A DNA stretch of 64,000 nucleotides, from positions 1,240,001 to 1,304,000 of the forward strand of contig NZ_CP048409.1 of the NCBI RefSeq assembly GCF_010448835.1, given 5' to 3'. Source of the DNA: Draconibacterium halophilum (GTDB taxonomy: Bacteria > Bacteroidota > Bacteroidia > Bacteroidales > Prolixibacteraceae). Below the pieces are notes generated by a model. That model did not search any database and was not told where the DNA came from. It saw nothing but the letters and a program-made list of their open reading frames with translations. Positions 10,178-19,338 of the stretch are shown here, piece after piece. The position numbers and the translations under genes were made by a program. Each line of letters opens with the position of its first letter. The first letter of the stretch is position 1.

Positions 10178-10618
10178 TGCAATGACCGGAGTGGATTGCA
10201 GTTATTATTCAAGCTTCGCGAGCCGCCTGCGAGTTGAGCGAGGGTCTCACAAAAAGCAGGTTGAAGTATGAGACCGGTTTGTGTGATATCTGTGTAGTGA
10301 CGTAGGAACGGAATAGACGAAACCGCCAGACCATCACTTAATCAATCCTGGTTGAAGCTTGAGCGATCTGCAGGCTCGCCTAACTCGGGCAGCGGGTGGA
10401 TTATAAGCTCATGTATAGAGGAACGACTACATGTGCTTATAATACAGAGGAAGCTGCCGTGACGACAACGACTGAGCCTCAAGAACTATGACAGCCTGAG
10501 AGTAACGAATCCGAAGGACGGTAAGTACTTTATATTCCATATAAAACAGAAACTAAATATAAAGTGCTTGCCGGGATGGCATTGGTCTTGCTGAATAGGC
10601 GGAGGAACACCTTATTTC
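10178..10618 (+). ncRNA. Candidate large structured non-coding RNA
   Basis: This is a non-coding stretch with nested pairing. Helices: 10178-10183/10195-10200 (6 bp), 10209-10217/10354-10362 (9 bp), 10320-10325 with 10275-10280 (6 bp), 10372-10377/10474-10479 (6 bp), 10388-10393/10453-10458 (6 bp), 10400-10415/10428-10443 (15 of 16 bp), and 10519-10536/10556-10573 (18 bp). Segments 10226-10230/10256-10260 interleave with 10243-10249/10269-10275 as an H-type pseudoknot. Non-Watson-Crick positions in the 18-bp helix are G-U only if the + strand is transcribed. It starts about 65 nt after the HNH gene. I cannot place it in a known family; the exact ends are not defined. Confidence 0.6.
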
Positions 10619-10722
10619 CTAACATGAAGTTGATAATATAAACATAATTTAGTTTCGCACTCTAACAATATTGTTTATATTGAACACCGAATAAACAATA
10701 AGACACAAAATCAACTTTTACT

Positions 10723-11217
10723 ATGGTTAAATCTAATGTCCCAAAGCCTATCAGCCTCATTGTAATTATAACCTTGATAGCGATAACAAGTTCTGCTCAA
10801 ACATACACGTATGACATAATTCGAGAAACAAAAATGAATAATGCCGGAACCCAACAGATTGGAAACTACGAAGATTATGGTAGTAATACGGAAATATCTT
10901 TTAGAGGAATAGACGTCACAATAAAAATAGATGGTGAAATATTCGTTGTTGGACGAGAAATGTATGGAAGCAATATAGATAAAGAAGAAACTGAAGTTGT
11001 AAAAAAAATTAGCAAGTATTACTTCCCTTTAGGAAAGGAGCATGCGGATAAAACAAACTTCCACCTTACTGAATATTACGACAAGGTAAATAAAAGAAAA
11101 TCTCATATTCTAAGTTATGAGGTAAATAAGAGAACAACAAATGTCGCAGGTGCAAAATTTACATCATCTGAACAGCGAGTGTTAATGTTCATTAATTCAA
11201 AAGAATTTAATAACTAA
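10723..11217 (+). CDS. Secreted hypothetical protein
   Basis: This 164-residue protein has an N-terminal hydrophobic segment (about 9-26, ending in SSAQ) that looks like a cleavable signal peptide. The mature part is polar, with no recognised domain. It lies in the accessory island after the structured RNA region and heads a group of three or four small, same-strand genes. A 10-bp inverted pair (AATATAAACA at about 10635 and TGTTTATATT at about 10671) lies just upstream and may be a terminator or operator. Function unknown. Confidence 0.65.
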   Translation: MVKSNVPKPISLIVIITLIAITSSAQTYTYDIIRETKMNNAGTQQIGNYEDYGSNTEISFRGIDVTIKIDGEIFVVGREMYGSNIDKEETEVVKKISKYYFPLGKEHADKTNFHLTEYYDKVNKRKSHILSYEVNKRTTNVAGAKFTSSEQRVLMFINSKEFNN

Positions 11218-11223
11218 TAGAGA

Positions 11224-11319
11224 ATGTGGGTACTACTTTTTAACGGAGCTATAATCGGAGCAATAATACTATTCATAGCGATTGTGATTGGAATAGTAAA
11301 TCGTTGTAAAAAGAAATGA
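11224..11319 (+). CDS. Small single-pass membrane protein (31 aa)
   Basis: ATG at 11224 opens 31 codons ending in TGA at 11319. The product is one hydrophobic helix (about residues 3-25, rich in Ile) followed by the basic tail NRCKKK. It starts 7 nt after the preceding stop. The Ile-rich helix and Cys/Lys tail could fit a small toxin, a lysis-type peptide or an assembly factor. There is no homology evidence, so the call rests on size, spacing and hydrophobicity. Confidence 0.4.
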   Translation: MWVLLFNGAIIGAIILFIAIVIGIVNRCKKK

Positions 11320-11366
11320 TAAACAAACTAAGAATTTTTTAATTGAAATCTATAAAAATAAATCAA

Positions 11367-11780
11367 ATGAATCTTTTCAACAAAAGAATGCCTAATGAGT
11401 GTATTACAGCACTGAGTGATAAAGATTATGAGTATGTATATAAAGGAACACATCATGGAATTAAATCAACCTATACTTCAGAAATGAATCCATTAGATTT
11501 TGAGCTCATATTAACAAAGGACACAATGAAGATAAAGCAAGATGGAAAAATTGTAATTAAATATGAAATAGAACCATCCTCTTATAAAGAAATCAAAGTT
11601 GACGGTGACAAGAGTTATTTATGGGATGCTTATTTGTATGTTGAGCGTGAAGGAGGCTATCATGATGGAACGCTAATTTTAAACACCCATTCCAAGGGGT
11701 ATTCGTGGTTTTTTGACCAAGGAAGCGGTGGGGCAGTTATGTTTCATACTGAAAAAGGAGTAACAAAGAAAAGAGCCTAA
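11367..11780 (+). CDS. Hypothetical protein (137 aa)
   Basis: The frame is open from a TTG at 11343, but the first ATG at 11367 (MNLFNKRMPNEC) is the more likely start. There is no signal peptide. The protein is mixed alpha/beta in character, with aromatic-rich segments (YSWFFDQGSGG near the C-terminus), and I recognise no family. It is on the same strand as, and close to, its neighbours in the island. Confidence 0.55.
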   Translation: MNLFNKRMPNECITALSDKDYEYVYKGTHHGIKSTYTSEMNPLDFELILTKDTMKIKQDGKIVIKYEIEPSSYKEIKVDGDKSYLWDAYLYVEREGGYHDGTLILNTHSKGYSWFFDQGSGGAVMFHTEKGVTKKRA

Positions 11781-11797
11781 ACCTTTTGGGAGGTGCG

Positions 11798-11926
11798 ATG
11801 AAATGTGTCCATCACTACTTAATGGCTTTTATAGTACTGGCAACTATAGCTTCATGTGATCAGATTGAGCAAGTACGCAACCATAAATATTACGTTAAGG
11901 AGAACGAACGGTTTTTAGATAGATAA
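11798..11926 (+). CDS. Small lipoprotein (42 aa)
   Basis: ATG at 11798, preceded by GGGAGG about 9 nt upstream, gives 42 codons ending at 11926. Residues 1-20 are a lipoprotein signal with lipobox IASC (Cys20). The mature part is only about 22 polar residues. Small lipoproteins like this can be entry-exclusion, lysis or immunity proteins of mobile elements, but nothing in the sequence decides between these. Confidence 0.45.
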   Translation: MKCVHHYLMAFIVLATIASCDQIEQVRNHKYYVKENERFLDR

Positions 11927-11935
11927 ATACAAAAA

Positions 11936-11964
11936 AAAGAAAACAGGAGAGTTTCCTCCCCTGT
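11936..11964 (-). terminator. Intrinsic terminator for the 128-aa lipoprotein gene
   Basis: The inverted repeat ACAGGAGAG ... CTCCCCTGT (11943-11964) is preceded on the + strand by an A-run, which becomes the U-tail when read on the minus strand. It sits 5 nt beyond the minus-strand stop and between convergent genes. Confidence 0.7.
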
Positions 11965-11968
11965 ATAA

Positions 11969-12355
11969 TTAATCTTTAGTATAAGTTTCAACATATTCAC
12001 CGGTGTCAATATCAATAACACTAAGATGATCATTACTCAAATCAAGTTTAAAGCTCGATAAGGATTTGTCATCTAAGGGATACTGACTGAACTTGTCCAG
12101 GTTAACAACGAATTTACCAGAGGACTCGTCAACAGGAGAATAGTTACCACTCCATTCAACGTGATAAGCAGAGCCGTTCATTACGCCTTCAACCTGATGG
12201 TCATCAGAGAAAGACATGGTTTTAGCAAGCCCATCGGAGGACCTGATATACTTCCAGGATGTGTTTGATAACTCATCATCAGGAAGCTCATCCTTGCTAC
12301 AAGATGACGAAAGTAAAGCAGCAAATAGTGTAAGTAATAACAATACATTTTTCAT
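11969..12355 (-). CDS. Lipoprotein, hypothetical (lipocalin-like size)
   Basis: This 128-residue protein has a lipoprotein signal, with a hydrophobic stretch and lipobox SSSC at Cys19. The mature region alternates hydrophobic and polar residues, with NTSWKY and VEWSGNYSP motifs typical of Bacteroidota lipocalin-like lipoproteins. That assignment is only by resemblance. It is convergent with the small-gene group on the + strand and is the last gene before the tRNA. Confidence 0.6.
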   Translation of the reverse strand: MKNVLLLLTLFAALLSSSCSKDELPDDELSNTSWKYIRSSDGLAKTMSFSDDHQVEGVMNGSAYHVEWSGNYSPVDESSGKFVVNLDKFSQYPLDDKSLSSFKLDLSNDHLSVIDIDTGEYVETYTKD

Positions 12356-12775
12356 ACACGGTTAAATTTTTAAATTAATGATATCGATAATTTGAATGTA
12401 ACTGTGAATCGCAAATGTGTTCGATGGAACCAATGGATTACTATATTGAGTCTTCACATAGTCCAGTACAACACAATACGTAGCGCCGAAAGGCATGAGG
12501 GTTTAGGTAAAAACAAGAATTCCAAAAATATTAACAGAATCCACGAAGGTGTAACTTGTAGATTATTAGTATTATAGCGTTAGGTGTGATTGACTGTAAT
12601 GTCACAGGTTATATATAACTGAAGATTCTATATACAAATCGTCCATTTATAACGTGCAGAATTATACTCACGAAAGATGTATTCATTTCTTAACTGGATC
12701 CGCTCAGGAATGGCATTCAGGGTAAGCTGCAAAAAAAGGGTAGCTAATGATGTATTTGTGTATGTATTTGTGTAT
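12356..12775. other. Non-coding spacer between island genes and tRNA-Ala
   Basis: This 420-bp AT-rich spacer has no supportable gene; a 61-codon frame at 12392-12577 looks like chance. A short tandem GTATTTGTGTAT repeat lies at about 12751-12776, just beyond the tRNA terminator. This is where an island junction would be expected, but no attachment repeat can be proven from one end. Confidence 0.45.
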
Positions 12776-12815
12776 GAAAATAAAAAAGAGTTACAACTTG
12801 TAGTGTTGTAACTCT
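12776..12815 (-). terminator. Terminator of tRNA-Ala
   Basis: An 11-bp perfect stem (12787-12797 with 12805-12815, loop TTGTAGT) is followed on the minus strand by a U-rich tail. It lies 13 nt beyond the tRNA 3' end. Confidence 0.85.
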
Positions 12816-12826
12816 TTGAAAATCAG

Positions 12827-12901
<75 letters not shown>

Positions 12902-13048
12902 AAAACGTGGCTGCAAATATAAAAATATTTTTCAGAATCAATCAAATTTATTTTTTGGTAGAGTTTTTGCAGTAATTTAATGTAACTGCAGAAAACAAAA
13001 AAGCCGGTGTTCTTTTATTTATTGACAATCCAATTAAAATTAGAAGCC

Positions 13049-13738
13049 ATGATGAACAATAAAAAAACAAAAAAAACTGATCTTGAAGGTAAAAAGACAA
13101 CTTTGTTTCTGGTAGGGATGGTAGTTGCACTTAGTTTTACATTGTTTGCATTTGAGTGGAAACAACCTGTTCGAAAACCCATGATTGTTCAGGGAAGTAC
13201 AGATTACTTTCCACCCGAGGATTTGGTAATTCCACGTACTCAGACCGAAAACGCGGAGCCGGAAAAACCCATCATCAAACTACCGGTTTTTAAAGTTATT
13301 AAAGACGATATAAAAATCAATGAAGAATTAATTTGGGAAGGAGAAGAACCGGATGAACCGGTAATGATTGATTTTGGCAATATAATGGAAACTGGAAAAG
13401 ACCCGGGCGAAGAGAATCTCGATGGTATTTTAAACATAGCGGAAGTAATGCCCGAATTTCCGGGAGGAGATGCTGCTTTATTAAGCTACTTAGCACGAAA
13501 TGTAAAATACCCGTTAATCGCTCAGGAAAATGGAATTGAAGGCAAGGTTTTTGTAACCTTTGTTATCGATGAAACTGGAAATATTTTTAACGTAACTTTG
13601 ACGCGCGGAGTCGACTCGGCACTTGACCTTGAGGCAATTCGCGTAGTGAAATCGATGCCGCGGTGGAAGCCGGGCAAACAGGGTAATACGGAAGTAAAAG
13701 TGCGCTACACCGTGCCCATTAGTTTTGTATTGCAATAG
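13049..13738 (+). CDS. tonB: TonB-type energy transducer
   Basis: This 229-residue protein would couple the inner-membrane proton motive force to outer-membrane transporters. A cytoplasmic N-terminus of about 17 residues precedes one membrane helix (about 18-36), a Pro/Glu-rich periplasmic linker (about 40-135), and a TonB C-terminal domain (about 138-229) that begins MPEFPGG. The frame extends upstream to 13007, but the ATG at 13049 matches the start of the adjacent paralogue. The next gene is its tandem copy. No exbB/exbD are nearby. Confidence 0.88.
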   Translation: MMNNKKTKKTDLEGKKTTLFLVGMVVALSFTLFAFEWKQPVRKPMIVQGSTDYFPPEDLVIPRTQTENAEPEKPIIKLPVFKVIKDDIKINEELIWEGEEPDEPVMIDFGNIMETGKDPGEENLDGILNIAEVMPEFPGGDAALLSYLARNVKYPLIAQENGIEGKVFVTFVIDETGNIFNVTLTRGVDSALDLEAIRVVKSMPRWKPGKQGNTEVKVRYTVPISFVLQ

Positions 13739-13846
13739 AAATTTGAAATGAATTAAAAATTCACTTGCATGTGAAGATTATTTTTTATCTTTAAGCCCCG
13801 ATTTTGAAGGGCAAAAAATCAAATAAAACAAATAAAATAATTAAGT

Positions 13847-14535
13847 ATGGAACTTAAAAAAACACCAAAAGCTGATCTGGAACCAAAAAAAAATACTTTT
13901 TGGTTGATCGGATTAGTTGTCGCGTTGGGGATTTCGCTCCTGGCTTTTGAGTGGACTACAAAACCATCAAAAGCAAACGACCTCGGTGCCGTTCAGGTTG
14001 CGGAAGTTGAAGAAGAAATCATCCCTATTACTCGTGAGCAAGAGGTAAAACCACCTCCACCACCTCCACCACCACAAGTTGTTGAGGTGCTGAACATTGT
14101 TGACGATGATGTTGAGATTGAAGACGAGCTGAAGATTGAAGATTCAGAAGCCGACGACGAAACAATAATCGACGTTGCTCCTGTAATTGAAACAGCTGAC
14201 GAAGAAGAAGAGGAAGAAGCACAGGTTTTCTTTATTGTAGAAGATATGCCTGAATTCCCTGGGGAGACCTTGCATTGCGTAAATATATCGCCAATGCTAT
14301 CAGCTATCCTGTAATTGCACAGGAAAACGGTATTCAGGGAAAAGTATATGTAACTTTTGTTGTAAGTAAAACAGGAAAAGTTACCGATGCCAAAATCGCA
14401 AGGGGAGTTGACCCTTCGTTGGATAAAGAAGCTCTTCGTGTGGTAAATGCGCTTCCTGCATGGAAGCCAGGAAAACAGCGAGGAAAACCGGTTAACGTAT
14501 CGTACACGGTACCAATTAACTTCGTGTTGCAGTAA
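13847..14535 (+). CDS. tonB: TonB-type energy transducer, second copy (one frameshift)
   Basis: This is a tandem paralogue of the preceding gene. One membrane helix (about 18-35) is followed by a polyproline stretch near residue 66, an acidic linker and a TonB C-terminal domain. The frame breaks at GGGG 14261-14264: after MPEFPG the sequence leaves frame and the domain resumes in another frame (14275-14535). One extra G restores MPEFPGGDLALRKY and a 229-residue protein, the same length as its neighbour. I read this as a homopolymer consensus error. Confidence 0.85.
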
Positions 14536-14558
14536 AGAATAAAAAACAATATTTTTGC

Positions 14559-14592
14559 ACTCCTGTTTCTTTAGAAGCAGGAGTTTTTTTTT
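14559..14592 (+). terminator. Intrinsic terminator after the tonB pair
   Basis: The ACTCCTGTTTCT / AGAAGCAGGAGT stem (12 bp with one G-U) is followed by nine T residues. It separates the tonB genes from hflX. Confidence 0.85.
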
Positions 14593-14608
14593 GACTAAAA
14601 TAAAGTAA

Positions 14609-15820
14609 ATGATAGAAACAGCACCTTTAACAGAAAAAGCGGTTATTGTGGGACTGATCAATCAAGATCAGGATGAACGTCAGGCAAAAGAGTACCTCGA
14701 CGAGTTGGAGTTTTTGGCCGATACTGCGGGTGCGCAAGTATTAAAAAAATTCACCCAAAAACTGGATATCCCAAATAAAGCCACATTTGTTGGTCCCGGG
14801 AAACTCGACGAGATTAATCAATATATTAAGGTTGTTGAGGCCGATACGGTAATTTTTGATGACGAACTTACGCCAACACAATTACGAAATATTGAAGGCG
14901 AACTGGAGTGTAAGATCCTTGATCGTACCAACCTTATTCTGGATATTTTTGCAAAAAGGGCAAAAACAGCCCACGCAAAAACACAGGTTGAGTTGGCACA
15001 GTATCAGTATTTGCTTCCACGATTAACAAGAATGTGGACTCACCTCGAACGACAGCGTGGTGGTATTGGTATGCGCGGTCCGGGTGAAACACAGATAGAA
15101 ACCGACCGCCGGATTATCCTTGATAAAATCAGTCGGCTAAAAGCACAACTGGTAAAAATCGATAAACAAAAAGCTACCCAGCGAAAAAACCGTGGAAAAA
15201 TGGTGCGTGTGGCTTTGGTTGGCTATACCAACGTTGGTAAATCTACCATTATGAATATGATGGCGAAGTCGGAAGTATTTGCCGAGAATAAACTTTTTGC
15301 AACGCTGGATACTACCGTCAGAAAAGTAGTGATAGGGAATTTGCCTTTCCTGCTGGCCGATACCGTTGGATTTATCCGCAAACTGCCACATGGTTTGGTA
15401 GAGTCGTTTAAGTCAACGCTCGATGAGGTTCGTGAGGCAGATATTCTTTTGCATGTAGTTGATATTTCGCATACAGGTTTTGAGGAACAGATTGAAACGG
15501 TTGACGGAACGTTGGAAGAAATTGATGCAGGTGATAAACCAACTTTTTACATTTTCAACAAAATTGACGCTTTTACCTACAAGGAAAAAGACGAGGATGA
15601 TCTATCGCCACGAACAAAAGATAATTTTACACTGGAAGAGTGGAAAAGCTCGTGGATGGCTAAAAGTAATACGCCAGCCTTATTCATCTCGGCAAAAGAC
15701 AAAACGAATATTGAAGAGTTTAAAAAGGAACTTTACGAAAAAGTGAAAGGTATTCATTCGCAGCGTTTTCCGTATAACGATTACCTGTATAACTCTGACT
15801 GGACAAAAGGAATTCAATAA
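14609..15820 (+). CDS. hflX: GTPase HflX
   Basis: This 403-residue ribosome-associated GTPase belongs to the family linked to splitting or rescuing stalled ribosomes. The N-terminal HflX domain includes FVGPGKLDEI and the glycine-rich RGGIGMRGPGETQIE segment near residue 150. The G domain has G1 GYTNVGKST (about 206), G3 DTVGF (about 250), G4 NKID and a C-terminal SAK. The gene stands alone between a terminator and the convergent folK. Confidence 0.95.
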   Translation: MIETAPLTEKAVIVGLINQDQDERQAKEYLDELEFLADTAGAQVLKKFTQKLDIPNKATFVGPGKLDEINQYIKVVEADTVIFDDELTPTQLRNIEGELECKILDRTNLILDIFAKRAKTAHAKTQVELAQYQYLLPRLTRMWTHLERQRGGIGMRGPGETQIETDRRIILDKISRLKAQLVKIDKQKATQRKNRGKMVRVALVGYTNVGKSTIMNMMAKSEVFAENKLFATLDTTVRKVVIGNLPFLLADTVGFIRKLPHGLVESFKSTLDEVREADILLHVVDISHTGFEEQIETVDGTLEEIDAGDKPTFYIFNKIDAFTYKEKDEDDLSPRTKDNFTLEEWKSSWMAKSNTPALFISAKDKTNIEEFKKELYEKVKGIHSQRFPYNDYLYNSDWTKGIQ

Positions 15821-15833
15821 AAAATGGATTACT

Positions 15834-16325
15834 TTAACCCATTTCAATTTTCTTAATAACCGATTGGTCGAGGCAGTTTTCCAGCATCTCAATACTGGTT
15901 AAACGGCGAAGTGGATGTTTCATTTCCGGGGCAATTTCAACCAGGGGAATAAGCACAAAACGTCTTTCGTGTATACGCGGATGAGGAATGATGAGGTCTT
16001 TTGATTCTAAAAAATCATCATTAAAATAAAGAATGTCAATATCCATTTCGCGCGATGAGTAGCGTTCATTTCCTCTTTCTCGTCCAAAATCGGTTTCAAT
16101 TTCGCGGATTCGCCATAACAGTTCTTCCGCTTCCAGTTTGGTTTCAATAATCAGTACCTGGTTCCAAAATGCATCTTCACTCCGAAATCCCCAAGGTGGC
16201 GTTTCGTAAACCGATGACTTTTGGATTATTTTACCTAATTTTATTTCGATCAAGTTGAGTACATGAATGAAATTTTGTCTTTTATCTCCAATATTTCCTC
16301 CAATTCCAAGAAATACCTTGTTCAT
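15834..16325 (-). CDS. folK: 2-amino-4-hydroxy-6-hydroxymethyldihydropteridine diphosphokinase
   Basis: This 163-residue HPPK catalyses ATP-dependent pyrophosphorylation of 6-hydroxymethyl-dihydropterin in folate synthesis. It has the N-terminal GIGGNIGDK motif, SSVYETPPWGF, and the catalytic REMDIDILYF and IPHPRIHERRFVL segments with the Mg-binding Asp pair. Length is typical. It is divergent from sppA (77-bp gap, shared promoter region) and convergent with hflX. Confidence 0.95.
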   Translation of the reverse strand: MNKVFLGIGGNIGDKRQNFIHVLNLIEIKLGKIIQKSSVYETPPWGFRSEDAFWNQVLIIETKLEAEELLWRIREIETDFGRERGNERYSSREMDIDILYFNDDFLESKDLIIPHPRIHERRFVLIPLVEIAPEMKHPLRRLTSIEMLENCLDQSVIKKIEMG

Positions 16326-16402
16326 TGTATCTTATATTTGTAATTCCTTAAATAAAACATTACTCATTCACTAAAATAGAATATTAATTAAATTACAAAA
16401 AT

Positions 16403-18190
16403 ATGAAAGAATTCTTCAAATACGTATTAGCTACTATTGTGGGCGTATTAGCTTTGTCGTTAATCGGTACCTTTTTAATGTTTATTATTTTCGGAGCAAT
16501 TATTGCTTCAGCCGATAAACAGGTAACAGTAGCCGATCAATCTATGTTGGTAATCGATTTAAACCAAAGTATTGTTGATCGGGCATCGAATGATCCTTTT
16601 GAGGACATCGAACTTCCGGGGTTTTTAAGCTCGGTAAAAACAATTGGCTTGGATCATATTAGTGAATCGTTGAAGAAAGCTGTAGACGATGATCGTATAA
16701 AAGGTATATACCTCAAATTGTCGACAACAAACGGAGGTTTTGCTTCGGTTGAAGAAATAAGAAATGATCTGATTGCTTTTAAAGACAGCTGCGATAAACC
16801 CATTTACGCCTGTGCCGACCAAATGTTGCTCGATCAGAAAGGTTATTACCTGGCAACAGTAGCCGATCAGATTGTTTTGCATCCCGAAGTAACACTCGAT
16901 TTTCGTGGATTAGGCAGCGAGTTAATGTTCTACAAAAATGCGCTTGATAAATTGGGAGTTGAAATGCAGATCATTCGTGGCCCGAACAACAAATTTAAAT
17001 CGGCAGTAGAACCTTTTATGTTAGAAGAAATGAGCGAGGCAAGCCGCGAACAGCGACTGCTTTACATGAATAGTTTGTGGAATCACATGCTGAATGGGAT
17101 CTCTGAAGCCCGCGGTATTTCGGTAGAACAACTAAATGTTCTGGCCGATGAAGCACAAACCTACAAGAAAGCCATAGAAATGGTTGAGAATGGTTTGATT
17201 GACGCTGCAAAATACCGCGATGAAGTGCTCAACGATATGCGCGAAATTACAGGAATTGAAGGCACCGACGCGATTCCGGTTGTGAGTGTGAAAGACTACG
17301 CTAAAGTTCCGGTTAAAGGGCAAAGTAAAAAATATAGCCGAAACAAAGTTGCTGTAATTTATGCCAGTGGCGAAATTGGAGTTGCATTGAGTGGCGACGA
17401 AGGAATTAGCGGCGATAAGCTGGGAAAAGAAATTCGTAAAGCGCGCCAGGACAGCTCGTATAAAGCGATTGTGTTGCGTGTTAATTCTCCGGGAGGAGCC
17501 GTGTTTGATTCGGAAACAATTTGGCGCGAAGTAAAACTGGCTGCCGAAGAAAAAACGCTGGTGGTATCGTTTGGCGATGTGGCTGCATCTGGTGGTTACT
17601 ACATCTCTTGTCCGGCCGATAAAATTGTTGCCAGCCCGAATACGATTACCGGTTCCATCGGTATTTTTGGTCAAATACCAAACTTTGGCGAACTAATGAA
17701 CGACAAGCTTGGAATTACTACCGACGCTGTTGGTACCAACGAACATTCAAACTTTGTTTCGTTAATGCGCCCAATGACTCCATACGAAAAACAACGCATG
17801 ACACATTATATTTCTATTGGATATGATACTTTCCTTTCGCATGTTGCCGATGGTAGAGGCATGACCAAAGAAGCGGTTGATAACATTGGACAGGGCCGTG
17901 TTTGGAGTGGAGAAAATGCAATGGAAATTGGATTGATCGATGAGTTTGGAGGTTTGGAACACGCCATTCAGCTGGCAGTAGAAATGGAAGGATTGGAAGA
18001 CTACAGAACAGTCTCGTTGCCTGCATTAAAAAGTCCGTTTGAGGAAATGTTTAAGTTGGGCGGAAATGTAAAGGCACGTATATTAAAAGGCGAACTGGGA
18101 GATACCTATCGCTATTACGAGCACCTGAAAAAAGCAACCGAAATGAACGGGATTTATGCCCGCATGCCCTACGATATTTATTTGAATTAA
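16403..18190 (+). CDS. sppA: Signal peptide peptidase SppA (67-kDa type)
   Basis: This 595-residue inner-membrane serine protease digests leftover signal peptides. It has one N-terminal membrane helix (about 8-32) and two tandem S49 domains. The likely catalytic Lys199 lies in NKFKSAVEPF of the first domain, and the nucleophile Ser396 in DVAASGGYY of the second. The Ser/Lys dyad split across two repeats is the long-form SppA architecture. The lpxK and purine phosphorylase genes follow on the same strand after a terminator. Confidence 0.93.
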   Translation: MKEFFKYVLATIVGVLALSLIGTFLMFIIFGAIIASADKQVTVADQSMLVIDLNQSIVDRASNDPFEDIELPGFLSSVKTIGLDHISESLKKAVDDDRIKGIYLKLSTTNGGFASVEEIRNDLIAFKDSCDKPIYACADQMLLDQKGYYLATVADQIVLHPEVTLDFRGLGSELMFYKNALDKLGVEMQIIRGPNNKFKSAVEPFMLEEMSEASREQRLLYMNSLWNHMLNGISEARGISVEQLNVLADEAQTYKKAIEMVENGLIDAAKYRDEVLNDMREITGIEGTDAIPVVSVKDYAKVPVKGQSKKYSRNKVAVIYASGEIGVALSGDEGISGDKLGKEIRKARQDSSYKAIVLRVNSPGGAVFDSETIWREVKLAAEEKTLVVSFGDVAASGGYYISCPADKIVASPNTITGSIGIFGQIPNFGELMNDKLGITTDAVGTNEHSNFVSLMRPMTPYEKQRMTHYISIGYDTFLSHVADGRGMTKEAVDNIGQGRVWSGENAMEIGLIDEFGGLEHAIQLAVEMEGLEDYRTVSLPALKSPFEEMFKLGGNVKARILKGELGDTYRYYEHLKKATEMNGIYARMPYDIYLN

Positions 18191-18211
18191 GCTTCTTCTG
18201 CAATAAAAATG

Positions 18212-18246
18212 AAGGATGCATCATAACTTGTGGTGCATCCTTTTTT
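18212..18246 (+). terminator. Intrinsic terminator after sppA
   Basis: AAGGATGCATCA pairs with TGGTGCATCCTT (12 bp, one G-U; 18212-18242) and is followed by TTTT. Confidence 0.8.
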
Positions 18247-18295
18247 CTTATCCCAAATTCACATTATCTTAGCTTCCTGTTTTGAAGAACAATTT

Positions 18296-19335
18296 ATGGT
18301 AAAAATTTTGCTTTATCCGCTGGCCTGGTTGTACGGAATAATAATTTTTCTGCGCAACAGAGCCTACGATCTTAAAATAGTAACGTCGAGAGAGTTTGAT
18401 GTGCCCGTTATTTCTATCGGTAATATTACTGTTGGGGTACCGGAAAAACGCCGCATGTAGAGTACCTGGTAAATTTGTTGAAAGACAATTACGAAGTAGC
18501 GACTTTAAGCCGGGGCTATAAACGAAAAACAAAAGGTTTTCGTTTGGTTGAAAAACAATCTACCGCGCAAGAAGTAGGAGACGAACCGTTGCAGATTAAA
18601 AATAAATTTCCGGAGGCTACCGTTTCAGTGTGCGAGAACCGCGTTTCGGGAGTAGAGAAATTACTCGATCCAACTATCGAAAAAACACCTGATGTGGTAT
18701 TGCTCGACGATGCCTTTCAACACCGCAGAATATCGCCCGGAATAAACATTTTACTTATCGATTATAACCGACAGCTAAAGAATGATTCGTTATTGCCGGT
18801 TGGCCGTTTGCGCGAAGGTGTTTACCAAATGCGCCGGGCAAATGTTATAATTTTCACCAAATGCCCCGAGGAAGTAACGCCTATTATGCGCCGTATTTTG
18901 GGGAATGATGTGAATTTGTTACCCTACCAGAGTTTGTATTTTACACGACTGGTTTATGGAACGCTGCAACCGGTGTTCGATGCGCCCAAAATTGATGAAG
19001 CAAGCTATAAAGATGTTGCCTGCCACATGTTGGTGGTTACCGGTATTGCCTCGCCAAAACAAATGCATTCCTTTATTCGTAAGATGGGGACGCATATGGA
19101 AACCATGAGTTTTTCGGATCATCATTCGTATACGCTGAATGATATTCTAGAGATTGAGAAAAAATTTAATGAAATAAAATCAGAAAGAAAGCTAATTGTG
19201 ACAACCGAAAAGGATGCTATGCGTTTTAAAGACATCGGCGAATTAAGCGATGAGCTGAAAAATGCCATGTATTACTTGCCGGTTAAAATAGATTTCCTTG
19301 AAGAAGAAAAAAATCGTTTAATAAGAAGATATTAA
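18296..19335 (+). CDS. lpxK: Tetraacyldisaccharide 4'-kinase (one frameshift)
   Basis: LpxK phosphorylates the lipid A disaccharide precursor at the 4' position at the inner membrane. The first 46 codons from ATG 18296 end in VISIGNITVG. The run GGGG at 18434-18437 then shifts the frame, and the rest (from about 18438 to 19335) continues in another frame with the DDAFQHR motif and LLPVGRLREG. One extra G restores NITVGGTGKTPHVEYLV, the family P-loop, and a 346-residue protein of normal length. As an essential lipid A gene it is very unlikely to be a pseudogene. The next gene begins 3 nt after it. Confidence 0.9.
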
Positions 19336-19338
19336 ATT

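Noticed and set aside
9244..10618. IscB/HEARO (omega RNA) system: HNH protein next to structured RNA
   Set aside because: The HNH protein lacks a RuvC domain and bridge helix, is coupled to an ATPase, and the RNA lies downstream, not upstream, of the nuclease gene.
10178..10618. Group I/II intron, tmRNA, RNase P RNA or retron ncRNA
   Set aside because: I find no domain V-like hairpin, no GTGYG/AY ends, no group I P7 core, no tRNA-like ends, no RNase P conserved core, and no reverse transcriptase nearby.
12392..12577. A 61-codon + strand ORF before the tRNA
   Set aside because: It has no recognisable features, an atypical composition and lies in an otherwise non-coding spacer.
13993..14661. 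A 222-codon open frame on the minus strand over the second tonB and hflX start
   Set aside because: It is antisense to TonB coding sequence (Ser-rich from reversed Glu/Asp codons) and has no family features.
18296..19335. lpxK as a true pseudogene
   Set aside because: Only one base is missing in a G-run, all motifs are otherwise intact, and the gene is essential for lipid A; the same error type recurs in eight other genes.
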